From BOG-908 sp964242115 (lineage in GTDB: Bacteria; Pseudomonadota; Alphaproteobacteria; Acetobacterales; Acetobacteraceae): a stretch of DNA of 64,000 bases. The stretch spans positions 124,001 through 188,000 of the forward strand of contig CAXSZX010000005.1 of assembly GCA_964242115.1 (NCBI GenBank), read 5' to 3'. The notes under the pieces were generated by a model. The model had not been told where the DNA came from and did not search any database. It saw only the letters and a program-made list of their open reading frames with translations. The translations under genes were made by a program, and so were the position numbers. Positions 36,621-44,967 of this stretch are shown piece by piece. Within the stretch, counting starts at the first letter, position 1. Every line of letters begins with the position of its first letter.

Positions 36621-36747
36621 CAGGCCAGCGTTTTTCAGAACATCAGAAAAACTTTGTTTCCGTTGAGCACGCGTTTCGGAGACTCCGCGGCAACTTGACC
36701 AAAGTTCGGTTGCTGCTTTGCAAAACAGCAGGTCCGGCCTTTCTTCT
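36621..36747. repeat. Family 1 element, degraded, orientation B
   Basis: AAAAACTTTGTTTCCG, centre GAGACTCCGCGGCAAC, right CTGCTTTGCAAAACAGCAG and GGCCTTTC. The right stem is still paired although the A/T tracts are lost. Confidence 0.6.
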
Positions 36748-36820
36748 CATGTATTAAAGATCGGAACCTGGGACTACTCTGCGATTAGCGTACGCTGAAA
36801 AGAGTATTGGCAGTTAAGCC

Positions 36821-36949
36821 CAGCAAAAAAGGCCTGCTTCGTTGAACAAAGCAGCAAAAAACTCTTGGTCCGGCTGTCGCGGAATTTGCCTATCGCGCGC
36901 GCACAAGAGAACAGAAAGTTTTCTGATTTTCTTCAAAACACGCTTGCCT
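36821..36949. repeat. Family 1 element, degraded, orientation A
   Basis: Left CTGCTTCGTTGAACAAAGCAG, centre CTGTCGCGGAATTTGCC, right end reduced to TTTTCTTCAAAACACGCTTGCC. Confidence 0.65.
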
Positions 36950-37253
36950 AGACCATCACCGGCCTAGACCTCAGACTATAACGATGACGTAAAGTCTTTT
37001 TTTCGAGAAAACACTGGAAAAGCATTGCCACGTGCTGCCGTGAGCTATCGAAACATCCCATTCATATAAAGCAACGCTTCACGTCACCGAAACATTGTTG
37101 ATCACGCAACAGGTTTTTCGTCTTTAGCCGCAGAGATTAGTTGGGACTTTGCATCGCGTCTGATATGCTGCGGCTGCGAAGCGGTTCTGGCGGCATATTT
37201 TAAGCCGGTTCCGCACCTTACTCATGTGCTGGCGAATTGTCCGGGGGGATGCC

Positions 37254-38495
37254 ATGAAGACGCTATTTTCGATCTGTACGGGGCTGCTGTTCGCAACTGT
37301 GGCGCATGCACAAACATACCCGCCCAACTGCGCGCCGAATCAGCAGGGCAGCGATTTGACTACCACTTTTTGCACGACTGAGTACTATCCTAATCCGGCG
37401 CGCGCGATGCGGCCGAACCCGAACGCCCGGCTCGGCTACAATCTGCCGAGTGCCAGGGTCACCAACCTGACGGACTACGTCTTCGCCAGCGCCGCCAACG
37501 GCGGCAACATCACGTCGATCCGCGACGTATACGAGACGTTCTTTCCGCGTTCGCTGTCCGGCGACGTTGCAAACGCCGCGTATGCGGCGCCGAACTACGG
37601 TCCCGCGGACGACAACGGCAATTACTTCCAGTTCGGCGTCTTCCGCACCTATGCGGCGGGGGATCCCAACCAGACTCTCGTCATCAACCCTGCAGGCGGG
37701 CTGCACTTCCGCAGCATCTGTTCCAACAACGGGCTGAACTGCACGCAGGGCAATATCTGGACTGCGATGATCCGGCCGCAATTCGTCTTTCGTCCAGGGC
37801 AGACGCTGAAGTTCGTCTTCACCAGCCCGGCCGGCTGCAAACACTGGTTTGCGATGTGGGAGTTCTCCGGCGAGGAAGTGTCGGGCTACAACACCAAGCT
37901 CAACCAGATCTACACCGCCGTCAACAATGCCGCAGGCACCCACCTGAGCTACGAGTTCGACACGCCCGACAACTTCTCCACTTGCTACAACAACCCGGCG
38001 AGCGGGCCGGGCCAGGGTATCGTCGACGGCTTCCCCTACGAGGCGGGTGGTGCCAGTGTCTCCGTCTATTGGCCGAACGGGAACAACTGGGCATACGAGA
38101 ACGTCCCTGGCTTCGAGCCGTGGGAACTCATGCCGAGCACGCAGACGATCGCTGCGGGCAAGCACGTCTACGTCGTGTCATGGGACAATACCAATCCGAA
38201 AGAGAGCGTGATTTCGTCGTTCCTGGACGGGAACCTCGTTCATCAGCACCAGTTCGACTGGTCGTTGGACGCTGGCAACCCGAAGGTGAACGGACAGGAA
38301 CTCGGCATGCACGTGATCGTGTCGCAGCAGACTTTCGCCTCGTTCACCAGCGCCGGCTTGCCGCTCGCACAAAGCGAGTTGAAGGACGGCATCCTCTACG
38401 AGTTGGCGCAGTTCAGCGGTTTCATCCCAAAGGAGGTCGCGTTGAAGTTTGCTCCTTTGAATACCGAGAACGGTTGCGGCAGCGCGTGTCCGTGA
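37254..38495 (+). CDS. Secreted protein of unknown function, 413 aa
   Basis: Exported protein with a clear type I signal peptide (MKTLFSICTGLLFATVAHA, cleavage before QTY). The start ATG 37254 follows GGGGGGAT. The mature protein is rich in Asn, Tyr, Phe, Gly and aromatic clusters (HWFAMWEFSGEEV, YWPNGNNWAYENVPGFEPWE), which suggests a beta-sandwich such as a lectin-like or glycan-active fold, but no catalytic motif is certain. Several cysteines are consistent with disulfides. Base composition is less GC-rich than neighbouring genes, and the gene follows a decayed non-coding stretch, so horizontal acquisition is possible. Confidence 0.8.
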   Translation: MKTLFSICTGLLFATVAHAQTYPPNCAPNQQGSDLTTTFCTTEYYPNPARAMRPNPNARLGYNLPSARVTNLTDYVFASAANGGNITSIRDVYETFFPRSLSGDVANAAYAAPNYGPADDNGNYFQFGVFRTYAAGDPNQTLVINPAGGLHFRSICSNNGLNCTQGNIWTAMIRPQFVFRPGQTLKFVFTSPAGCKHWFAMWEFSGEEVSGYNTKLNQIYTAVNNAAGTHLSYEFDTPDNFSTCYNNPASGPGQGIVDGFPYEAGGASVSVYWPNGNNWAYENVPGFEPWELMPSTQTIAAGKHVYVVSWDNTNPKESVISSFLDGNLVHQHQFDWSLDAGNPKVNGQELGMHVIVSQQTFASFTSAGLPLAQSELKDGILYELAQFSGFIPKEVALKFAPLNTENGCGSACP

Positions 38496-38501
38496 AGCCG
38501 T

Positions 38502-38650
38502 AGAAAGCAAGCGGTTCTTTCTCGGGAAAGAGAACAAAAAATTTTTGTCTTCGGTAGGTGCGCCGTGTTGAGACGTGTCGTTTCAGCCGTCCGCGACAGC
38601 CGCAGCAAAAGCTTTTGCTTCTTTTTCTCGAAAAAGAAGGCCTTGCTTTC
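38502..38650. repeat. Family 1 element, full copy, orientation B, variant centre
   Basis: Left GGTTCTTTCTCGGGAAAGAGAAC; a centre insert with ACGTGTCGTTTCAGCCG before CCGCGACAGCCGC; right CTTCTTTTTCTCGAAAAAG. The same inserted centre recurs at 44858 and, inverted, at 39847. Confidence 0.85.
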
Positions 38651-38709
38651 TACTCTTGTAACCGGTTTCTCCCCAGCGTAGTGCTTGCCCTCTCGCTTCG
38701 TGGATTGCG

Positions 38710-39846
38710 ATGCCCCCTCAGCCCTCCCGCGAGATCAAGGCTCTGACCGGAATACGCGGCGTCGCTGCGTGCATGGTGGTCTTCTATCACTACTTTCAGG
38801 ATAGTTCCGGATTAGGCCCTGTGCACGCCCTCATCCGGCACAGTTATATTTCGGTCGACCTGTTCTTCGTGCTAAGCGGCTTCGTCATGGCGCTCACCTA
38901 CGCGCCGTCTTTTGCTTCGGGCTTCTCTGCCGCCGCCTACATGCGTTTCCTGGGTAAGCGCCTCGGGCGGGTCTATCCGCTTTACGCCGTTGTCACAGCC
39001 TTCGTCGCCGCCTGCCTTGCAGCCGGCGCCATCGCCGGGCCGGAGCCGTCTGGCGGCACGTTCGTCAGCAACATCCTGATGGTGCAGGCCTGGGGATTCG
39101 GCGACAGCATCGGCGGCCCGACCTGGTCGATCAGCACCGAATTTGCCGCCTACCTGGTGTTTCCCGTGCTGGTCTGGCTGGTCCTCTGCGGCACATCGTC
39201 GCGGTGCCTGCTCGCCATGGTCGTCTCGACCGGCGCGCTGATCCTGCTGGCCAGCACGGACGCGGCAACCCTGAACCAGGTCACCGACGGTGTGGCCAGC
39301 CGCAGCGGTCCGCTGGATATATTCGGCGCCGGCACGCCGGCGCCGCTGGTGCGCTGCCTCGCAGGCTTCGTGCTGGGGCTTGCCGCTTTCCGGCTGGCGC
39401 GCCTGTATGCCATCCGTCTTGGGTTCGACCGCAGCCACGTCGCTGACGCCGCCGCCCTGATCGTGCTGCTGCTTTGGGCGGGCCGGGGCACCGACGTGAC
39501 GCTGGAGCTCGCTTTCGTGGCACTCGTCATCGCGTTGGCTACCGGCGACTCCTGGGTCGGCTCGTTCCTGTCCCGGCGCTGGGTGGTCTGGCTGGGCGAA
39601 ATCTCGTATTCGATCTACCTGGTGCACTGGCCGGTCGGCGCGCTGGTGCGCAACCGCCTGATGTCGGCGCTGGACGCGCACCATGTGTCGCACGCCTACA
39701 CCCTGTCCGGGCTGCTGCCGATGGCCCTGACCTTCGCGGTTTCAGCGGCCACGTTCTACGGCCTCGAGAAGCCTGCCCGCGACTGGACGCGCCGGTTGAT
39801 GGGCGGCAAGGCGCGCTCCATCAGCGCAGAACCGGCAGCGCCCTAG
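38710..39846 (+). CDS. Acyltransferase 3 family membrane protein
   Basis: 378-residue integral membrane O-acyltransferase (OafA/NodX-like). It has about ten transmembrane segments. Signature elements are LTGIRGVAACMVVFYHY with the conserved arginine and histidine near the N-terminus, SVDLFFVLSGFVMAL, and WSISTEFAAYLVFP; near the end come GEISYSIYLVH and YGLEKPAR. It probably acetylates a surface polysaccharide or lipid headgroup. ATG 38710. Flanked by family 1 elements. Confidence 0.92.
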   Translation: MPPQPSREIKALTGIRGVAACMVVFYHYFQDSSGLGPVHALIRHSYISVDLFFVLSGFVMALTYAPSFASGFSAAAYMRFLGKRLGRVYPLYAVVTAFVAACLAAGAIAGPEPSGGTFVSNILMVQAWGFGDSIGGPTWSISTEFAAYLVFPVLVWLVLCGTSSRCLLAMVVSTGALILLASTDAATLNQVTDGVASRSGPLDIFGAGTPAPLVRCLAGFVLGLAAFRLARLYAIRLGFDRSHVADAAALIVLLLWAGRGTDVTLELAFVALVIALATGDSWVGSFLSRRWVVWLGEISYSIYLVHWPVGALVRNRLMSALDAHHVSHAYTLSGLLPMALTFAVSAATFYGLEKPARDWTRRLMGGKARSISAEPAAP

Positions 39847-39978
39847 AGGCAAGGCCGTTTTCGAGAAGAAGCGAAAGCTCTCATCGCAGAAAGCTGAAAC
39901 GACACGCCTCAGCGACACGCGCCCGAAAAGACAAAAGTTTTTTGGTTCTTTTTTCCACAAAAGAACCGCTTGCCTTCC
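39847..39978. repeat. Family 1 element, orientation A, eroded left end
   Basis: Left GGCAAGGCCGTTTTCGAGAA; centre with GCTGAAACGACACGCC (the inverted variant insert); right GGTTCTTTTTTCCACAAAAG followed by AACCGC. Confidence 0.78.
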
Positions 39979-40162
39979 TAAATAAGCCGATTGCGCCAAA
40001 CCCTGGCCAGTTGTGTCACCTCCGGGTCTAGAGGGCCACACGACACCGCTGAGAAACGGCCAAACACCTTGAATCGCCTAGGCTGACGCTCTGGCACAGC
40101 GGATGCTAAACCCCCAGGGCGGGCGTGTGAGCACACAGGCCGTCCGGGGCAGGAAGACGGGC

Positions 40163-40387
40163 ATGGATTGGGATCTCGTTGTAATCTTCACTTTCGTCGT
40201 CGTGCTGATTGCCGTGCGCGGGCACTACCGCGCGCGCGGCTCGGGTGCGGTCGGGCTGGCCGACGCCGACCAGATGGCGCTGGACCGGGCGATGGACTCC
40301 GCGCGACGCCTGGAACAGCGGGTGGAGACGCTGGAGCGGGTGCTGGACGAGGACGCGCCCGGCTGGCGCGCCAGGGTGCGGGCATGA
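40163..40387 (+). CDS. pspB: Phage-shock-protein B homologue
   Basis: 74-residue PspB-like inner-membrane protein. There is one N-terminal helix (DLVVIFTFVVVLIAV). It is followed by a predicted coiled coil of the PspB type: ADADQMALDRAMDSARRLEQ and RVETLERVLDEDAPGWRARV, matching the PspB RM-R-E-R-I-x-T-L-E-x-I-L-D pattern and the terminal P-x-W-R. PspB cooperates with PspC in sensing envelope stress. The start ATG 40163 has AGGAAG upstream. The stop overlaps the next gene as ATGA. No pspA is present in the window. Confidence 0.88.
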   Translation: MDWDLVVIFTFVVVLIAVRGHYRARGSGAVGLADADQMALDRAMDSARRLEQRVETLERVLDEDAPGWRARVRA

Positions 40388-41490
40388 CCGCCTTGCGCAG
40401 GATGCTCCCGCTCGCCGGCCTGGCCGCCTGCTCCCTCGCCCACCCTGCCTGGGCGGACGCCAGGCTGTACCCGGCCAGCCAACTGGTGCTGACCGACACG
40501 ATGTCGGAAGATGCGGTGGTCAACACGGACTCCTCGCTGTCGGGCCAGGTCAGGGTCACCATGGACGGCTCGCTGTCCTGCCTGTCGGTGGTCGATGCCG
40601 GGCCGGCGGTGATCAGCACCTCGGGCTGTTCGGGCGACAACGGACAGTTGCGCGTGGACGTGCCGCCGGACATGCCGGTGGTCATCAGCTCGGACAGCAG
40701 TGGCGACATCCGCGTCGGCGACCTGCGCAGCCAGCTGGTGGTGACGCTCAACGCCGGGGGCGACCTGACAGCAGGCAACGTGGAGATGCTGGTGGCCACC
40801 GTTCACGGCGGCGGCGACGTTACCGTGGGCGACGTGGCTGGTGCTACCAGCCTGGAGGTCGCGGGCAGCGGCACGGTGCGCCTGCGCAGCGTGCGCGGGC
40901 CGCTCGCGGTGCGGCAGATGGGGTCGGGCGACATCACCGTCGGCAGCATCGAGGCCGACGCCGTCTCCATCGACGCGCATGGCTCCGGCGACATGGCGAT
41001 CGGCCCGGGTCACATCGGCTCGTTGCACGCGCGCCTGACCGGGTCGAACGACATGGCTGTCTCGGCTTTCGTGCGCGACGCCGACGTGGAGGCGCATGGC
41101 GGCGGCGACGTGAAGCTTGCGCTCGTCACCGGCGCCTTTCATCGGATTGCAGACAGCGGCAGCGACATCACCGTCGGCGGCTCGTCGAAGACTGCGAGCC
41201 ATGCGAGGGGCAGGCACGTCAACATCGTGGTAGGCAACGGGTCCTCGGTGATCACGCACGTGCTGATGGGCGCGGTCGTGGTGCTGGTGGCGTTCCTCTG
41301 CTGGCGGATCATCCGGCGCGGCCGGCAGCGCGCGGTGCAAGGTTCGGCGGGTGGCGCGCCGATGAACACGGCGGTGCTCGCTTTGTCAGAGACGATGACA
41401 AGGCTGGATCAGCGGCTGGGCAAGATGGAGACCTACGTGACGACGCGGGAGTTCGACCTGAACAGGAAGTTCCGTGAGTTAGGAAGGTAA
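40384..41490 (+). CDS. Toastrack-like (GIN/DUF2807-like) protein with PspC-like C-terminal tail
   Basis: 368 residues. A signal peptide (about 1-25, ending PAWA-DA) is followed by roughly 240 residues of short beta-strand repeats with DI-x-V-G and G-x-G-D-x-T motifs (SDSSGDIRVGDL, GGGDVTVGDV, MGSGDITVGSI). This is the right-handed beta pattern of GIN/DUF2807 (Toastrack-type) domains. A helix VLMGAVVVLVAFLCWRII follows, then a cytoplasmic tail ending MTRLDQRLGKMETYVTTREF and DLNRKFRELG, which matches the extreme C-terminus of PspC. It lacks the PspC domain proper. The 4-bp overlap with pspB argues for a joint envelope-stress module. Confidence 0.8.
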   Translation: MTALRRMLPLAGLAACSLAHPAWADARLYPASQLVLTDTMSEDAVVNTDSSLSGQVRVTMDGSLSCLSVVDAGPAVISTSGCSGDNGQLRVDVPPDMPVVISSDSSGDIRVGDLRSQLVVTLNAGGDLTAGNVEMLVATVHGGGDVTVGDVAGATSLEVAGSGTVRLRSVRGPLAVRQMGSGDITVGSIEADAVSIDAHGSGDMAIGPGHIGSLHARLTGSNDMAVSAFVRDADVEAHGGGDVKLALVTGAFHRIADSGSDITVGGSSKTASHARGRHVNIVVGNGSSVITHVLMGAVVVLVAFLCWRIIRRGRQRAVQGSAGGAPMNTAVLALSETMTRLDQRLGKMETYVTTREFDLNRKFRELGR

Positions 41491-41619
41491 GCAAGGCCTT
41501 CTTTGTTGAAAAAAGAAGCAAAAACTTTTGTCCCCTGCGACCCGTCTGCGGAGAGGTCCGCGACAGCCGTGACAAAAGCTTTTTGCTTCTTTTTCTCGAA
41601 AAAGAAGCGCTTGCTTGCC
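41489..41619. repeat. Family 1 element, full copy, mixed ends
   Basis: Left AAGGCCTTC with CTTTGTTGAAAAAAG; centre GGTCCGCGACAGCCG; right CTTCTTTTTCTCGAAAAAG then GCGCTTGC. It exactly spans the gap between the convergent Toastrack-like and Nramp-like genes. Confidence 0.87.
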
Positions 41620-42881
41620 TACACCAGCCCCGCCCCCGAAAGCCCCCCATAAACCCCCAACGCCGTGGTCAGCACCGAGACCACGATCACCAACCACATG
41701 TACCACCCCCGCAGCCGGTGCGCCGGCGGCAGGCTGAACACCGCCAGCGCGATGAGGAAGCCCAACACCAGCGGCAGCAGCAGCGCGTTCATCACCTGCA
41801 CGCCCACGTTCAGCGACACCAGGTTCGGCCACACGCCCACCAGCACCGCGCCGGCCACCACGCACGCCGCGTAAACCCCGTAAAACCAGCGCGCCTGCAG
41901 GGGCCGCAGCTCCAGCGAGCGCCGGTAGCCGGCCACCTCGCCCACGCCCCAGGCCAGCGCCAATGATGCGACGATGGCCGCCACCAGGCCAGCGCCCAGC
42001 ACGCCCAGCGAGAACACCAGCTTACCTGCTGCCTCGCCCATGAAGGGGGTCAACGCCTGGCTCATCTCGCCCACCGTGTTGAGCGGCGCGTTGGAGGTGT
42101 GCGCGCCGATGGTGGCCGCGCACGCGATCAGCACGGCGCCCATCACCAGCTGCGTCAGCACCGCGCCGGCGGCGGTGTCCAGGCGGGCGGCGTTGTAGTG
42201 TTCGGGCAGCAGCTTCTTATCGGCGATGGCGGATTGCTGGTAGAACACCATCCACGGCATGATCACCGCGCCGATGTTGGCCGCCGACAGGTACAGGTAG
42301 CCGGGGTCGCGCCAGGGGATGCTGACGGCGCCGTGCGCGATCTGCGAGACGGACGGGTGCGCCGCCCAGGCGACGTAGAAGAACGCGAACTCGAACAGCC
42401 CGACGGCGATGGCCGCCCGCTCCACCCGCCGGTAGCCGCCGGTCAGCACCACGCTCAGCAACGCGGCCGCGGCGATCGCCAGGCTGACGCCACGCGGCAC
42501 CCCGTATAGCTCGCCCACGCCGGCCACGCCGGAAAACTCGGTCAGCAGCGCGCCGGCGGTAGCGACCGCAAGGCCGATGGCGGAGACCCAGCCCCAAAAG
42601 CGGCCGAAGCTCTCGGCGATCAGCTCGCCGTGGCCGCGGCCGGTGAAGATGCCCAGGCGCACCGTCAGCTCCTGCACCATGTAGAGGATCGGGATCAGGA
42701 TGAGCTGCTGCAGCAACAGGCGGTAGCCGTACTGCACGCCGCTCTGGCCGGCGGTGATGACGCTGCCGACATCCGTGTCCGCCAGCATGACCACGAGGCC
42801 GGGGCCGAACACGGCGATGGCGCGGGCGATCCTTGTGGGCGCCGGAGGCGGGACGCGGGTCTCGACGGTTTGGTCCGGCAC
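41619..42881 (-). CDS. Divergent Nramp-superfamily transporter
   Basis: 420-residue membrane protein with about 11 helices, homologous to Nramp. The helix 1 metal site reads DTDVGS (35-40) in place of the canonical DPGN, and the helix 6 region reads IMPWMVFYQQSAIADKK in place of MPH. It therefore probably does not have standard Mn/Fe selectivity. Nramp-related magnesium transporters and other divergent clades are candidates, with no firm choice. The start is GTG 42881 with AGGAG 6 bp upstream. A canonical MntH is at 28470, so this is not the sole Nramp. Divergent from cysS. Confidence 0.87.
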   Translation of the reverse strand: MPDQTVETRVPPPAPTRIARAIAVFGPGLVVMLADTDVGSVITAGQSGVQYGYRLLLQQLILIPILYMVQELTVRLGIFTGRGHGELIAESFGRFWGWVSAIGLAVATAGALLTEFSGVAGVGELYGVPRGVSLAIAAAALLSVVLTGGYRRVERAAIAVGLFEFAFFYVAWAAHPSVSQIAHGAVSIPWRDPGYLYLSAANIGAVIMPWMVFYQQSAIADKKLLPEHYNAARLDTAAGAVLTQLVMGAVLIACAATIGAHTSNAPLNTVGEMSQALTPFMGEAAGKLVFSLGVLGAGLVAAIVASLALAWGVGEVAGYRRSLELRPLQARWFYGVYAACVVAGAVLVGVWPNLVSLNVGVQVMNALLLPLVLGFLIALAVFSLPPAHRLRGWYMWLVIVVSVLTTALGVYGGLSGAGLV

Positions 42882-42956
42882 TTGGGCTCCTGCGCATCCA
42901 GAAGATGCGAATGGTTCTTAATTGAAATTAGAGGGGCGGGGCTGGAGTGTCAATCA

Positions 42957-43030
42957 AAGGCAAGAAAGCGGTTCTTTTTGAAAAAAAGAACCAAAAAACT
43001 TTTGTCACTGGGTTTGGGGCTGTCGAGGCG
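42957..43030. repeat. Family 1 element, left half, orientation B
   Basis: GGTTCTTTTTG with AAAAAAAGAACC, A-tract, then a degraded GGCTGTCGAGG. It lies between the divergent Nramp-like and cysS genes, so it cannot act simply as a terminator for either. Confidence 0.82.
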
Positions 43031-43088
43031 CTTTGGGTCGAGGGGACTCGATTGCGCGCACGGAAGTTTTTCCGCAGAAGCAGCACCC

Positions 43089-44426
43089 ATGCCCGCACTC
43101 ATCTTTCATAACAGCCAGACACGGCGGCGCGAACTCTTCCGCCCGGCAAACCCGGGCCACGTGCGCATGTACGTCTGCGGGCCGACCGTCTACGACCTGC
43201 CGCACCTGGGCAACGTCCGCTCGACCGTGGTGTTCGACGTGGTCGCACGGCTGCTGCGCGCGCTCTACCCAGGCGTCACCTACGTCCGCAACATCACCGA
43301 CGTGGACGACAAGATTTCCGCCCGCGCCGCCGAAGCCGGCGAGAGCATCGGCGCCCTGACCGCCCGTACCACGGCCGACTTCCACACCGACATGGAAGCC
43401 ATCGGCAACCTGCCACCCGACATCGAGCCGCGCGCCACCGCGCACGTGCCGGAGATGGTCGCGGTGATCGAGCGGCTGATCGCCGGCGGCCACGCCTACG
43501 CGGCAGACGGCCACGTGCTGTTCGCGGTGGCCAGCTTCGCGCAGTACGGCGCGCTGTCCGGCCGCAGCCCAGACGACCTGATCGCCGGCGCCCGCGTGGA
43601 CGTGGCCCCCTACAAGCGCGACCCCGGCGACTTTGTACTGTGGAAACCCAGCACGCCCGACCTGCCAGGCTGGGACAGCCCCTGGGGCCGCGGCCGCCCG
43701 GGCTGGCACATCGAGTGCAGTGCCATGGCCTGGCGCTACCTCGGCGAGGATTTCGACATCCACGGCGGCGGCACCGACCTGCTGTTCCCGCACCACGAGA
43801 ACGAACGCGCGCAAAGCCTGTGCGCCTTTCCCGGCGCGCACTTCGCCCGCGTGTGGCTGCACAACGGCATGCTGCAGGTGGGCGGCGAGAAGATGTCGAA
43901 AAGCGTGGGCAACTTCTTCACCCTGCGCGACGTGCTGGCCCGCGCGCCGGCCGAGGCGGTGCGCCTGCTGATCCTGCGCACTCACTACCGCGCGCTGCTG
44001 GACTTCACCGATGCCGGCCTGGCCGAAGCACGCCGCGAGATGGACCGCTTCTACCGTGCGCTGGAGCACGCGCCGGCAGGCGCGGCCGAGGTGCCGGCAA
44101 TGGTGCTCGATGCGCTGTGCGATGATCTGAACACCGCCGGCGCCATTGCCGCGATGCGCAGCCTGGCCGACGACGCCATCGCCGGAAACATGCAGGCAGC
44201 CGCTGCCTTGCGCGCGTCCGGCGCACTGCTCGGCATCCTGCAAGGCTCGGCAGAAGAGTGGTTCCGCGGCGGCGCGGACGCGGCAGTCGAAGCGGCGATC
44301 GCGGAACGTTTGCAGGCGCGCCGCGCGCGTGACTTTACGCGGGCGGACACGATACGTCGCGAGTTGGCAGAGCAGGGCGTGGTGCTGGAGGACAAGGCCG
44401 AGGGAACAACTTGGCGCAGAGCTTGA
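43089..44426 (+). CDS. cysS: Cysteine--tRNA ligase
   Basis: 445-residue class I aminoacyl-tRNA synthetase. Zinc ligand C30 lies in YVCGPTVYD, the HIGH-like PHLGN is at 38-42, C210 in HIECSAM, and GTDLLFPHHENE at 228-239. KMSKS is at 268-272. ATG 43089 gives the family N-terminus; in-frame upstream sequence reads through the repeat. The open C-terminal domain is normal length. It is followed by three consecutive family 1 elements before the next gene. Confidence 0.96.
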   Translation: MPALIFHNSQTRRRELFRPANPGHVRMYVCGPTVYDLPHLGNVRSTVVFDVVARLLRALYPGVTYVRNITDVDDKISARAAEAGESIGALTARTTADFHTDMEAIGNLPPDIEPRATAHVPEMVAVIERLIAGGHAYAADGHVLFAVASFAQYGALSGRSPDDLIAGARVDVAPYKRDPGDFVLWKPSTPDLPGWDSPWGRGRPGWHIECSAMAWRYLGEDFDIHGGGTDLLFPHHENERAQSLCAFPGAHFARVWLHNGMLQVGGEKMSKSVGNFFTLRDVLARAPAEAVRLLILRTHYRALLDFTDAGLAEARREMDRFYRALEHAPAGAAEVPAMVLDALCDDLNTAGAIAAMRSLADDAIAGNMQAAAALRASGALLGILQGSAEEWFRGGADAAVEAAIAERLQARRARDFTRADTIRRELAEQGVVLEDKAEGTTWRRA

Positions 44427-44454
44427 CGGTAGCGCTTGAGGCCGAAAGGCAGAC

Positions 44455-44618
44455 AGCAAGGAAGGCCTTCTTTTTTGGAAAAAAAGAAGCAAAAAACTTT
44501 TGTCCCTGCGCTGTTCCAGGCGCCTCGATTTGTTCGGGAACGCACGCAAGCTACCCTCGGCAGAGAACACAAAAGTTTTTTGGTTCTTTTTTTCAAAAAA
44601 GAACCGCTTGCTTGCCTG
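44455..44618. repeat. Family 1 element, full copy, orientation A, variant centre
   Basis: Left CTTCTTTTTTGG with AAAAAAAGAAG; long centre without CTGTCGCGG; right GGTTCTTTTTTT / AAAAAAGAACC. First of three in tandem. Confidence 0.9.
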
Positions 44619-44671
44619 CGCCGGTTTCGAAACGGAACGAGCGCTGGGCGGCTTTCCGAACACTGACGCAG

Positions 44672-44810
44672 GAAGTAAGGCCTGCTGTTTTGAAAAAAAG
44701 CAGCAAAAAACTTTTGTCTCTGCTGTCGCGGAGGGTTCTGCAGCATCCGCTTACAGGTTCAAAAGTTTTTTGGTTCTTTTTTTCAAAAAAGAACTGCTTG
44801 GCTTGCTTTC
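44672..44810. repeat. Family 1 element, full copy, orientation A
   Basis: Left CTGCTGTTTTGAAAAAAAGCAG, centre CTGTCGCGGAGG, right GGTTCTTTTTTT / AAAAAAGAAC. Second of three. Confidence 0.9.
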
Positions 44811-44857
44811 TTCCGTTCAAGATCGTTGACGGGTTTCGCCAGCACGTCACCGTGTCA

Positions 44858-44966
44858 GACCTTTCTTTGTTTGGCTGCGCGTCGGCGAAACGTGTCGTCT
44901 CAACCGTCCGCAATAGCCGAGACAAAAGTTTTTTGGTTCTTCTTTCCAAAAAAGAACTGCTTGCCT
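44858..44966. repeat. Family 1 element, right half plus variant centre
   Basis: Variant insert AACGTGTCGTCTCAACCG, centre CCGCAATAGCCG, right GGTTCTTCTTTCCAAAAAAG then AACTGCTTGCC. The left hairpin is degraded. It ends at the ATG of the following gene. Confidence 0.82.
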
Positions 44967-44967
44967 C

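Larger units (their letters stand above)
36385..37253. other. Long gap with decayed repeats
   Basis: 870 bp with no credible gene on either strand and a lower GC content than the rest. It contains three degraded family 1 elements (36421-36556, 36621-36747, 36821-36949) and a fragment near 36990-37030. The last 220 bp precede the signal-peptide gene and presumably hold its promoter, which I could not place confidently. Confidence 0.6.
44427..44967. other. Gap made of three consecutive family 1 elements
   Basis: 540 bp between cysS and the RNA methyltransferase gene, almost wholly accounted for by elements at 44455-44618, 44672-44810 and 44858-44966. No gene seen. Confidence 0.75.

Noticed and set aside
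40163..40387. Start at 40103 giving a 94-residue PspB
   Set aside because: The extra 20 residues are not helical or conserved, and the AGGAAG ribosome-binding site supports 40163.
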